Shown: one piece after another, positions 24,143 through 35,300 of the stretch
Position numbering within the stretch: the first letter of the stretch is position 1
Layout: each line of letters begins with the position of its first letter
Assembly: GCF_003597395.2 (NCBI RefSeq)
Contig: NC_133774.1
Location: 45,559,485-45,623,484, forward strand
Direction: 5' to 3'
Origin: Chelonoidis abingdonii
Taxonomy: Eukaryota; Chordata; Testudines; Testudinidae
DNA: 64,000 bases
Notes under the pieces: model-generated
The model's input: only the letters and a program-made list of their open reading frames with translations
What the model was told of the DNA's origin: nothing
Database searches by the model: none
Position numbers and translations under genes: made by a program

Positions 24143-24921
24143 CTGCAAACAGAAACAGAGGAAGTTGTAGTATTAACTGCTGAGAGAATATTTAAATGAC
24201 AGTACTATGTTGGCAGGATCAGTTCTTTTTATAAAATATATCTTCTGGTTATGTGGGTGATCCAAAAAAGAAAATCTATTTAACAAGGGCAGAAAAACAA
24301 CCTAGTATTAAATTGGACGGTACTAGTTTCTGGGGTTCTAGCTGAAGGAATTAAAAAGAAGTTGCCTGAGATACTGAAAATGAATAAACCCTCATTTTCC
24401 AGAAGAGATTTCCCTCATATGTAACTTAAAAATAAGCCTACACAGCTGAACAAAATGTTACACAACTGAACAAACAAATGTAGCAAGTCTATTCTGTTTT
24501 ACTCAGTGCCTGAGTCTCTGGTGATACGATTTTTTGTCTGAATAAGAAAATCAGGATTTGGCCCTAATGAAAGAAAAAATATATGTAATGAACTTGTACA
24601 CCCAATGGAGTCTTCCCACTGACTTTTACAGGATTGGGGTTTGGCCCACCACAGATGGGATATGTTGCAGCATATTGATCACAGGAGGTGCACACTGAGA
24701 CATGCATAGTGTGAAAAAGCACCTATCTGTTCCTATTTCCAGTCTCCTTTTCCAAACTCAAGCTTTCAAAGTTTCAGAAGTTTTTTCTACATATCCTTTA
24801 ACAAAATGGGAGCTGATCTCTTGCAGCTCCAGTTGTGTCCTGCTACAGTTATTTGGTGCTCACGGTCACTTTTTCACTGAGTGCTTGTGGTATCCTATAG
24901 ATTTTTCTTCCCCTCACTAAC
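24143..24921 (-). other. THBS4: THBS4 intron 14
   Basis: 779 bp, nothing recognised. Confidence 0.6.
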
Positions 24922-25040
24922 CTGGTTGGGGTTGCTGATAGTGGGGCAGCTGTCACAAGCATCACCAACACCGTCGTTATCCCCGTCTTTTTGGTCCCGA
25001 TTGGGAACCCTCTGACAATTGTCCAAAAGGTTCTTAATAC
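24922..25040 (-). CDS. THBS4: THBS4 exon 14: type 3 repeats
   Basis: The 119-bp exon completes Gly with GT and encodes [20 protein letters not shown], then [19 protein letters not shown]. Acceptor tttccag, donor gttagtg. The repeat pattern and Cys pairs (DNC, DAC, DSC) are intact. Confidence 0.96.
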
Positions 25041-25751
25041 CTGGAAAAATCATCGCTATTAGTCAAAATTATTCTCTAGGTTTCCAAATGCGTGTATTTT
25101 CCAAATGCATCTGTTTATGTATTTTCACAGAATACAGCATTGCTGTTCAGCCATCACCAACGCCTGCAGCAGTTCACTTGGGGCACAGTGTGTGATTACA
25201 TCATAAACATTAACAGCAAATCTGTTTTGTTTCTGTGTAAATCAAGGTTAGGAGCATCTCATGAAAGACATTGCCTTGCATTCCATTTTCCTGCACACCT
25301 CACTGTGTTCTGTCCCCATACCGCATAGTTTGTATCATGTGACATTTCATTCCTATTATTATATTTAAGGTGACTTGATTTTCTCCCAAGCCCCACGCAG
25401 CAATGAGAATAAAATGTTGCATGACAGAGATCTCTTGGGCATTCAGGCAGGAGGCAGTCAGTTGTGCTAGGATGTAGTTGGACCTGTGGATTAGTGTGAA
25501 GAGGTTTGGGGTGTTTTGCTGTTAGTATTGATAGTCCATTAAAATGTTCAACAGCCTTTTAATTATATGAATTATTGTGGTGTTTAACTGTTACACAGTG
25601 CCTAGGGCTTGGGGTGGAGCAACCCCCCCAGTATTTACACAAAAAGGTTGCAACTAGGAGTTGCTTGCAGAGATGGAATGTGTGATCTCTGACAAAACTC
25701 ACATGAGAAGATGTGTTTGACGTTGTCCCCAAATTTACTGCATTTTAGTCT

Positions 25752-26154
25752 AAGGCTTGGTTACACTTGCAAGCTAAAGCGCATTAAATCTGCTCCAGGC
25801 GCCATAACTTCTGAGGGGTCCACATTGGCAAGGCACTTAGAGTGCCCGGACCCTGCACCTGGAGCGCTCCTGGTAATCCACCTCTACAAGACGCATAGAT
25901 CTTGCTGCACCCTGGCTGGAGCGCTGGGGTGTCAGTGTGGATGACGTGTTGCATTATTGTGCTGTGATTGGCCTTCACAAACATTCCATAATCCCCTGAA
26001 GTCATGTGGACACTCTGGTCATTGTTTAGAACTTGGCTGCAGGCATGTGGAGATCCCCTTTCAAAGCTCTGTTTCGACAGCCAGCATGCTTATCTGCTCC
26101 CCGACAAGGCAAACCATTACTGTGGAATCCTGTTGCTGCAGAGGCATGCGTTTT

Positions 26155-26185
<31 letters not shown>

Positions 26186-26430
26186 AGCGGGGCTGATGTC
26201 AGGGGTTTTCGCCTTCCTCCTGCCACTGTCTGAACTTACAAGACAGCACGCTGACACACTCTTTGCCCACCGAAACACACTGTGTCTCCCCCCACATACA
26301 CACAACACACTTCATCCCCTCCATTTAAAGTGTGTACAGTGTGAACACATGGCAGCACTTTCCCTGCTGTGGTCTCCGAGGCCTGGTTTAAGTCCCAGTG
26401 CTCTACATCTGTAAGTGTAGCCATGCCCTG
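25752..26430. mobile_element. Long MITE, inverted relative to the 15703-16416 copy
   Basis: Starts aaggcttggttacacttgcaa and ends gtaagtgtagccatgccctg. The interior matches the other copy in reverse complement (gtctgaacttacaagacagc). A TG/AG microsatellite occupies 26153-26187. No ORF. Confidence 0.7.
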
Positions 26431-26661
26431 AGTTGCTGCTGCTGTTGGGATTCAGAGTTCTCACACGCTGCAGTATTATAGGTTAGTTAGAACTTTTCTT
26501 GCAACACATTTGTGTCCTTTACTGCAGCCATGCCAACTGCAAGGAGGGAAACAGTCAAAATTGCTGGGTTTTACACAGTATTGCTGGGTTACCTCATCAC
26601 TGCTGGAAACTAGAACTGAAGTATTCAGCCTTAGAGATGCCTGATAGCTGGTGACAAATAT

Positions 26662-26935
26662 CCTCTCTAAGGCTATGCCTACACCACAGGACACACACAA
26701 TACTAGTGTATGTCATTCAGAGATGTGAATAAACCACCCACCGAGCGACAAGTTACACCAACATGAGCACTGGACAGCATTATGTTTGCGGGAGAACTGC
26801 TGCTTGCAGGGGCTGGAGTAGTTAAGCCAAGGGCCTGTCAGTTTAGAGCGGCTACATTAGAGAGTTTACAGTGGTGCAGCTTGTGCAGCCGCGCCACTGT
26901 GAACACTCTGGTGTAGCTGTGCCGTAACACTCAGC
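26662..26935. mobile_element. MITE, GCTA(T)GCCTACAC type
   Basis: Begins aaggctatgcctacaccac; the right half has tacagtggtgcagcttgtgc and ends near tctggtgtagctgtgcc. Similar in layout to other palindromic turtle MITEs; ends decayed. Confidence 0.5.
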
Positions 26936-26978
26936 ACAAGCTGGGTGATTATAAAGAATTAAGTGAAGATTTATCAAC

Positions 26979-27138
26979 CATCTCCATCCATGTCGTCATC
27001 ACAGGCATCTCCTTTCCCATCGCCATCTGTGTCTCTCTGGTCATTATTCAAGACTGTGCGACAGTTGTCACAAGCATCTCCAAAAATATCTTGATCACTG
27101 TTCCTCTGGTTAAGGTTTGGCACCAATACACAGTTATC
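26979..27138 (-). CDS. THBS4: THBS4 exon 13: type 3 repeats, KGD in place of RGD
   Basis: The 160-bp exon encodes [36 protein letters not shown] and [17 protein letters not shown] plus one base of Gly. The repeats keep all Asp and Cys positions. Human THBS4 has an RGD tripeptide at the GKGDAC position; here the codon is AAA (Lys). The donor is the poor gttgat, but phase and sequence of the flanking exons leave no other choice. Intron 12 to its right is 9.2 kb of nested transposons. Confidence 0.95.
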
Positions 27139-27516
27139 CTAAAAGGGAAACAAACATAAATTCCCTTCTGTTAGGATTATTTGACTCCAGTAAGAATTTA
27201 ACTCTCATTTATACTCTGTAAATGCTTTTGCAGATGGAAATATATTATTGTAAATAGCTTGGCATTCTATGTGGTCAATAAATCAGGACCAGATTTCAGT
27301 GGTCCTATACCAACTTCCAGTTTTTATATACAGTGTGTGTGGATGAGAGGAATTACTGTCCAATGTGCATAGGAGTTTGTTCATAACAGTCATTTTTGGT
27401 TCTCATTTCACATGGGTCCATTTAAACAGTCTGCCTTGATATGCCAGTTCTCTTATTTAACGTGTTCTATTTCAGGGTCTGCATTTCAGGATGCACGCTG
27501 CTTCAATCCGTTAGGA

Positions 27517-27645
27517 CAGTGGCTTTCAACCTGTGGTCTGCGGACCTGTGGGGGTCTGCAGATTGTCTTAAGATTTCGAAAGGAGTTTGCAGCTTCATTT
27601 GAAATTTTTTAGGAGTCCCGAATGAAAAAAGGTGGAAAACTATTG
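27517..27645. mobile_element. Small hAT-type element
   Basis: 129 bp. Left end cagtggctttcaacctgtgg; right end ggtggaaaactattg (decayed inverse). 8-bp target duplication with one change, CGTTAGGA (27509-27516) and CATTAGGA (27646-27653); the change is a CpG-type transition. Confidence 0.78.
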
Positions 27646-28014
27646 CATTAGGAGAAAAGCCAGCTCCCCCTACTAGTATATCCTCAAAACAAGTCTCTGC
27701 TTGGCAGTTTGACTTTTTCACCCAGAAGAGTGTGAATTCCAGATTTAACATGTTTTCTAATTTGGTATTAATTCCGCAAGGGGGGACAATGACAAGGAGG
27801 CAGCACTTTCCTCTTCTGTGCATCCCTCCTGAACACCTGGGTTCTCATCCTCTCTTCACCCAGAGGTGGACAGGACAATAAGGCCCTACGTTAATTTATA
27901 GTATCAGCTGTGTACTATTGTTAGTGCAGGTTCAGTACTGTGAAGGTGCCAAAGCAATTCCACAGTTAGCACTGCATTAGGATTTTCACTTAAAGCAAGA
28001 ATTACATTTTTTGT

Positions 28015-29169
28015 TGTGATGTTGCACTACCTATGACTATATTCACACTCATTAGCATATTTTCATAAAATGTAACTGGAATATGCTTCATGCAAAAGGT
28101 CTCTTGTAAGGTATCATTACAAAGCTTATAATCTACTGAGTGTGGTCATCCAATTTGTATAAATGTATCATTCTTGTATCTGAAACTAGAAATATGAAAT
28201 ATAACTGAGGTCCTATTGTAGTTATGCAAAGTGTGGGCCATTAAGGGTGATTTAGAATCTTGATGGCTCCCATCAACTAGGACAATTGACTGTAGATGGC
28301 TCTGTTTAGTTGCAAGGCTTCCTGTGAGTCAGGCTTGGAAGAATGAAGGCTTGGGGGTCTCACAGGACATGTGACCATGTCACCTGGTACTGGAATCCAT
28401 CTTAAACCTGGTGCTTTTCCATTTAGAAGGAGGGGTGGGGAACCAGAGACAAAAGATTCCTGCCTTGTGCAAAAGGTATATGAGGGGTGGAACAGAACAA
28501 AGGGGGCTGCAGTCATGAGAAATCCCCTAGCTGCCACCTGAGCTGGAACAAGGACTGTGCCGGGGACAGGATTGGGCCCAGACTAGAAAGGAGTCTAGTC
28601 TGTGAAAGAAGTTTATTGGAATATCTGAGGGTCAGATTTCATCTGTAATCAGTTTCTTACTGTATTAGGTTTAGACTTGCGTGGTTTTGTCTTATTTTGC
28701 TTGGTAATTTACTTCGTCTGTTATTACTTGGAACCACTTAAATCCTAATTTTTTATATTTAATACAATCACTTTTTACTTATTAATTAACCCAGAGCAAG
28801 TAATTAATACCCGGGGGAGCAAACAGCTGTGCATATCTCTCTATCAGTGTTATAGAGGGCGAACAATTTATGCGTTTACCCTGTAAGCTTTATACAGAGT
28901 AAAATGGATTTATCTGGGGTTTGGACCCCATTGGGAACTGGGTATCTCGGTGCTGGAGACAGAAGCACTTCTTAAGCTGTTTTCAGTTAAGCCTGTGGCT
29001 TCTGGGAGACGTGGTTCAGACCTGGGTCTGTGTTTGCAGCAGGCTAGCATGTCTGGCTCAACAAGACAGGGTACTGAAGTCCCAAGCTGCTAGAGAAAAC
29101 GGGCTCAGAAGTAGTCTCAGCACATCAGGTGGCAGTCCCAAGAGGGTTTCTGTGACCCAACCCGTCACA
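28015..29169. mobile_element. LTR-like element (solo LTR candidate), TG...CA
   Basis: About 1.15 kb, begins tgtgatgttgcactac and ends caacccgtcaca, giving TG...CA ends with a short inverted TGTGA/TCACA. No ORF of a retroviral or Gypsy protein. I recognise it as a repeated turtle sequence but do not know its name; it could be an endogenous retroviral solo LTR or a DNA transposon. The flanks match in only 4 of 5 bp. Confidence 0.45.
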
Positions 29170-29735
29170 TTTATTATGCACCAATAACACATGAATTGTC
29201 CCAAACTGACAGCACTTACTCTTTGAGAACCTGGCCTGATTCAAAGCACTTTGAAATCACTGGAAAGGCTCCCGTTAACTGCTGTCAGCTTTGGACCAGG
29301 CCCCGAGTAGAGACTGAATTCTCACGCTGAACTATTCATTATTTGAGTTATAATAACTCATAAATGGGCTTCTAAATTCTTTTTCTGGGGATGAGACTAA
29401 CTTCATTGCCACTCTCTCTAACAAATAAGCTCCTAGGTGTTCTTGAGATTTTAAAATTGTTTTGCTATAACAAAATCTGAGACATGGGCTACTTTCATTG
29501 TTAATTTTTAATTTAATTAACATTGTTAATATATCTGCCTATGATGATGGGGTGTCAACCCCACACAGGACTGGAAGGGGTTAAGGTGGCCAGGTAGGCC
29601 TATTAACTCCACAGGCTGCACCTGGAGAAAGAGCCAGGGAGTTGATTGCAAGCAGGTTCAGCTGTACAGTAACAGGCAGGGCCTATAAAGCCAGGAAGTT
29701 GGCACCAGACAGGGACTGCTGCTGGCAATGGGGTT

Positions 29736-29900
29736 GCCAGGTGTCCGATTTTTGACCAGAATGCCTGGTCAAAAAGGGGCCTGGAGGTTCTGGTCAGCGT
29801 CGCTGACGGGGCCATTAAAAGTCCCGTTGGTGGTGCTGCCTGGCTAAGGCAGGCTAGTCCCTACCTGTCCTAGCACCACCCGGAATAGAGGGCAGGCTGG
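29736..29900. repeat. Fragment of a GGGTTGCCAGGTGTCCG repeat
   Basis: gttgccaggtgtccgatttt, gacggggccattaaaagtcc and gctaaggcaggctagtcc are a block I recognise as repetitive in turtles. Only part of the element is present. Class unknown. Confidence 0.4.
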
Positions 29901-30642
29901 GGTTCCCTACTCACCACTGGGGAAATGGCACTGGTGGGGCAGTGAACTGAAAGTGCCGGGGTCACTGGGAGTGACAGAGACTTAGCAGGCCTATACCCTG
30001 AAGTTGGGAAGCTGAGTGACCTGGACAGATGGCTGACTCATGAAGAGGATCCTGCAGCTCGTGAAGCAAGATAGGAGAAAGATGGAGTGACAGCATACAA
30101 CCGTGGGAAGGGGTGTTGACCTTGTGAGCTAATCCCCAGAGCAGCCAGGAAGAGGCACCAGACAAGTGGTGAATGGTGGACTCTGTGATACTGCTATTGG
30201 ATGGATGGATGCTACAGAATCTAAGCTTTAATTTAAATAAAAATAAGAGTGCCTAGCTATCATGGTTGTTCAAGAAACCCTTGAAAAATGAACACATAAA
30301 TAAATGCAGAGTTGTCTTCCTCAATATGTGGACAGCCTGTAACAATAGTTCTGGGAGGTGAGACCTGCCCAATTGATGAAAATGGAACGTTTATGTCTGA
30401 AACATAGAAGTGAAAATTTCAATGTCAACATTAACTATTTCACTGCAGAGACAAGGTGCGTGACCAACTTGACCAACTTCTGTTGGTGAGAGAGAGAAGC
30501 TTTCAAGCTACACAGAGCTCTTCTTCAGGTCTGGGAAAGATACTCAGTGTCAGAGCTAAGAACAAGATGGAGCAGATTGTTTAGCATAAGTAGTTAACAC
30601 GTATTCTAAGACATAGTCATAGCACAAAAAGTGGGGCTAGTG

Positions 30643-31452
30643 CAGGGGTGGGCAAACTTTTTTTGGCTTGAGGACGGCATTGGGTTTCGGAAATTGTATG
30701 GAGGGCAGGTTAGGGGAGGAGGTTGTGGCCCAGCTCCCACCTCCATCTGCCCCGACCCCCGGACTCCTGCCCCATCCAACCCCCCCGCCCGTTTCCTGAT
30801 GCCACCCCCACTCTCTGCCCCCGCCACCTTCAACCCCTCCTCTCATTCCTGATGGGCCCCCTGGGACCTCTGCCCCATACAACCACTCCTTCTCTCTGTC
30901 CTCTGATTGTCCCGGGAACCTCCGCTCCTGACTGCCACCCACCGGCCCATCCAACCCCCCCGTCTCATTCCTGACTGCCCCCCCGGGACCCGTACCCCAT
31001 CCAACCATCCCTTCTTCCTGTCCCCTGACTGCTCCCTGCCAGCCCATCCAACCCCCCCTCCTTCCTGACTGCCCTGACCCCTATCCACACACCCCCAAAC
31101 TCCTCTGCCCTCTATCCAACCCCCCTGCTTCCTGCCCCCTTACCGTGCTGCCTGGAGCACCGGTGCCTGGCTGCACTACAGCTGCGCTGCCCGGCTGGAG
31201 CCAGCCACGCCATCGCCAGTGCGCAGCACAAAACACTGGGTCAGGCCAGGCTCTGCAGCTGTGCCGCCCCAGAAGCTTGCAGCCCCACTGTCCAGAGCAT
31301 TGCACTGGCAACAGTGCGAGCTGAGGCTGTGGGGGAGGGGGAACAGCAGGGGAGGAGCCAGGGGCTAGCTTCCCGGGCCAGGAGCTCAGGGGCGGGGCAG
31401 GAGGGTCCTGCAGGCCGGATGTGGCCCACGGGCCATAGTTTGCCCACCTCTG
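30643..31452. mobile_element. hAT-type element nested in the Penelope remnant
   Basis: 810 bp. Terminal inverted repeats CAGGGGTGGGCAAACT (30643-30658) and AGTTTGCCCACCTCTG (31437-31452), one mismatch. Perfect 8-bp target duplication GGCTAGTG (30635-30642, 31453-31460). The interior 30740-31140 is C-rich with repeated 'ccatccaaccccc' units. No transposase. Confidence 0.92.
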
Positions 31453-31718
31453 GGCTAGTGGATTTGTAATAAGCCATAAATCCAATGATTTTTTGTGTCT
31501 AGCAAAGTTTTCATGAATTTAAGACCCCAAGCTTGTCTTTTGAAAGTGTTATGCAGGTTCCTTTGTGTATCTTGGGAAGCATGTTAAAGGTCACTGGGGT
31601 GGGTTCATGGGGGTGAGTTTGTAGAGTTTCTCTTGGAATTGTTTGGGGAAGGATTTGATTATAATCCTTAAGTTTCAGGGTAAATTGTGGTGTGGGGTCT
31701 TCTCTGAGTTCTCCGTAG

Positions 31719-31998
31719 CAGTGGTTCTGAAAGCTGGTCCACCGCTTGTTCAGGGAAAGCCCCTGGTAGGCCGCGTCCGCAGGTTCGCCGCTCCAGGCCA
31801 GTGGGGGCAGCGGAAGCAGCAGCCAGCAAATCCCTCGGCCCGCGCTGCTTCCAGCTGCCCCCACTGGCCTGGAGTGGCGAACCGCGGCCAGTGGGAGCCA
31901 CGATCAGCCAAACCTGTGGACCCAGCAGATAAACAAACCAGCCTGGCCCACCAGGGGCTTTTCCTGAACAAGTGGTGGACTAGCTTTCAGAACCACTG
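31719..31998. mobile_element. hAT-type palindromic MITE nested in the Penelope remnant
   Basis: 280 bp. Ends cagtggttctgaaagctggtcc and its near-inverse gactagctttcagaaccactg, palindromic almost throughout. 8-bp flanks CTCCGTAG and CTCTATAG agree in 6 of 8, and both differences are CpG-type transitions. Confidence 0.82.
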
Positions 31999-32339
31999 CT
32001 CTATAGTACATGGTGTCAGAGAGTTGTCGGTTGGCCTGATCTTTTATTTAGCTGTGACGCTCTTAGTACCCTTCCCAGACCTGAAGAAGAGCTCTGTGAA
32101 AGTTTGAAAGCTTGTCTCTCTCACCAATTGAAGTTGGTCCAGTAAAAGATATTACGTCACCCACTTTGTCTCTCTAACATCCTGGGACCAACCACTACTA
32201 CCCCAATATTGCAAACAACAATGGAAGAGATTTAATTACATGGTCACATAGTATTTTTTCCACTGGAAATTTGTCATTAAATTATTATTATAATTTTAAT
32301 GACATTAACTTACTAGTAATGTAGCATCACAAAAATGAG

Positions 32340-35300
32340 GAGATTAGTTAAATAGAAATTAAAGGGTACAGTTCCAACAGTGAAATCTCTGCAAGCTGCA
32401 TGGAAACTTTTTCAAGACACCATAACAGAGGCTCAACTTAAATGCATACCCCAAATTAAAAAACATATAAGAGAACCCAAAAAAAACCCACCATGGCTAA
32501 ACAACAAAGTAAAAGAAGCAGTGAGAGGAAAAAAGGTATCCTTTAAAAAGTGGAAGTTAAATCCTAGTGAGGAAAATACAAAGGAGCATAAATACTAGCA
32601 AATGAAGTATAAAAATACAATTAGGAAGGCCAAAAAAGAATTTGAGGAACAGTTAGCCAAAGGCTCAAAAAGTAATAGCAAATTTTTTTAAGTACATCAG
32701 AACCAGGAACCCTGCTAAACAACCAGTGGGACCACTGGATGATCAAGATGCTAAAGGAGCACTCAAGAATGACAAGGCCATTGTAGAGAAACTAAATGAA
32801 TTCTTTGCATTGGTCTTCATGGCTGAAGATATGAGGGAGATTCCCAAACCTGAGCCATTCTTTTTAGGTGACAGATCTGAGGAAGCAGCAAAGAATCCTG
32901 TGGCACCTTATAGACTAACAGATGTTTTGGAGCATGAGCTTTCATGGGTAATATCCAATCGCAGATTGCATGTAGGAAATTTCAAGGCAGGTATAAAATG
33001 GCATAGCAAGCTGAGATAACGAGGTAGTAATTCAGAGGAGGATGAGGCACCTGTTCTAGCAGTTGAGGTGTGAAACCAAGGAGGAGAACGGTTGTAGCTG
33101 GCAAGCTTCACACCTTTAATCCTGAAGCGATGGTGCAATTTGGAATATAAACTGAAGCTCAGAAGTTTCTCCATCTGAAGTCTGGTCCTGAAGTTTTTGC
33201 TGCAGGATGGCCAACTTAGGGTCTCATAGTTGGCCAGGAGGTTGAAGTTCTCCTACAGGTTTTGTATATTGCCATTCCTGAATATCTGATTGGCCATTTA
33301 TCCTTCCGTAAGATAGACTGCCAGTGGCCAATGTACATAGCAGAGGGGCATTGCTGGCTATGATGCGTAATAATTGTGGTGTCAGCGGAATGAAACCGGT
33401 GATGTGTGTGATCTGTGGCTCCTGTGATAGTGCGCTGGTGGTAAGATATATGGGCAAGAGTTGGCATGAGTTTGTGCATGATGTTCCTGCTAGTTTGCGT
33501 GCATACTGGTGGAAGATATGTTTCAGGTTGCAGGTTCTGTGGGAGAGGACTGGCCTGCACCCAGGCTGGAAAGTGGGGATCATGTCCAGGAGAGGGTGTA
33601 ATCCATGATGATGGTTTGGAGGGGTTAAGCGGGACTGTAGTGATGGCCAGTGAGTCCTGTGGTTTCTTTCTTGGGTTTGGTCTTGCAGTAGGAGGCTTCG
33701 GGTAGCAACAATCTGGCTCTGTTGATCTGTTCCCTTATTTCCTTCATTGTGGTGATTGAGTTTGGAGAATGCTTGGTGATTTTGTAGGTGTTGGCCTCTG
33801 CTGAAGGGGTTAGAAACAGTGCGGTGTACCTCAGTGCGTTGCTATAGACAATGGATCGTGTGATGTGCCGAGAGCTGGAGCATGAAGATAGGCATAGCGG
33901 TCGGTAGGTTTTCGTATAGGGTGGTTTAATGTGTACGATCAACTTATTTGCACCGTGTTGTCTAGGAAGTGGACCTCCGTGTGAGATGATGGTCCAGGCT
34001 GAGGTTGATGGTGGGGTGAAGCTATTGAAACTTGTGGTGGAATTTTCCAGAGTCTCCTTCCCATAGGTCCAGATAGATTTGAAGATTCATCAATGTAGGC
34101 TAGATAGAGAAGGGCGTGAGTGGACAGGCTGAGGAAGCGTGTGTCGGTCGCCCATCAATAATATACGGCATACTGTGGGGCCATGCGGATAGCCCATAGC
34201 TAGCGGCCACTGTCTGGAGGATACTATATTGTCATCAAATTTGAAAATAGTTTGTGTGAGGATAAAGGCACAGAGCCTCAGCAGCCAGTTGTGCTGCGCA
34301 TTCATCAGGGATAGCTGTTCCGACAGCGTTATTCCATCGGTATGGATGTTTGTGTGTTGAGAGAGCCTCTACAGCCATGTGGCTATGATGGTTATTCTGA
34401 AGGTACATCAATGCATTGTAGTTTCCTCAGAAATCTAAGATCTGGAGAACTGTCCCAGCATTGAGAGTTCATTAGAACACGTGTGGAACAAAATTGATAA
34501 ATTAAACAGCAAAATCACCAGGACAACAATGGTATTGCACCCAAGGGTTCGAAGAACTCAAATGTAAATTGCAGAACAACTAACTGTAGTCTGTAACTAT
34601 CATTTAAAATCCAGCTTCTTACCAGGAGTGAGCTGGAGATAGCTAATGGATCGCCAATTTTTAAAAATGCGTCCAGAGGTGATCTCAGCAATTACAGCCT
34701 TAAGCCTGACGTCATAACATCGAAATAGGTTGAAACTATAATAAAGAACAATATTGTCAGACATATAGATGAACATAATTTGTTGAGGAAGAGTCAACAA
34801 GGTTTTAGTAAAGGGAAATCATGCCTCACCAATCTACTAGAATTCTTTAAGGGGTGTCAACAAGCCTGTGGAACAAGAGGATCCAGTGGATCTAGTATAC
34901 TTAGATTTTCAGAAAGTCTTTGACAAGGTCCCTCACCAAAGGCTCTTATGCAAAGTAAGCTGCCACGGGATAAGAGGGAAGGTGCTCTCATGGATTGGTA
35001 ACTGGTTAAAAGATAAGGAAACAAATGATAGGTATAAAAGGTCAGTTTTCAGAATGGAGAGAGGTAAATAGTGGTGTCCCCCAGCTGTCTGTTCTGGGAC
35101 CAGTCCTATTCAACATATTCATAAATGATCTGGAAAAAGAGGTAAACAGTGCGATGGCAAAATTTTCAGATGATACAAAATTACTAAAAAGAGTTAAGAC
35201 CCAGGCAGACTGCAAAGAGCTACAAAAGGATCTCTCAAAACTGGATGACTGGGCAACAAAATGACGGATGAAATGTAACGTTGATAAATGCAAAGTAATG

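Larger units (their letters stand above)
25041..26978 (-). other. THBS4: THBS4 intron 13
   Basis: 1.9 kb with two MITEs (25752-26430 and 26662-26935). Its 5' splice site is the weak gttgat. Confidence 0.6.
30450..32200 (-). mobile_element. Penelope-like retroelement remnant with family A termini
   Basis: Inverted terminal segments of family A lie at 30450-30545 and 32070-32200 (acctgaagaagagctctgtg and its inverse). Between them the minus strand encodes LPKIHKG at about 31564-31582, a signature just upstream of the Penelope RT domain. Most of the RT and all of the endonuclease are deleted. Two hAT elements (30643-31452, 31719-31998) are inserted, so true Penelope sequence is only a few hundred bases. 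Degenerate, not active. Confidence 0.65.

Noticed and set aside
30637..31047. Overlapping long ORFs on both strands
   Set aside because: They come from the C-rich repetitive core of the hAT at 30643-31452, with Gly/Arg or Pro-rich frames on both strands; not genes.
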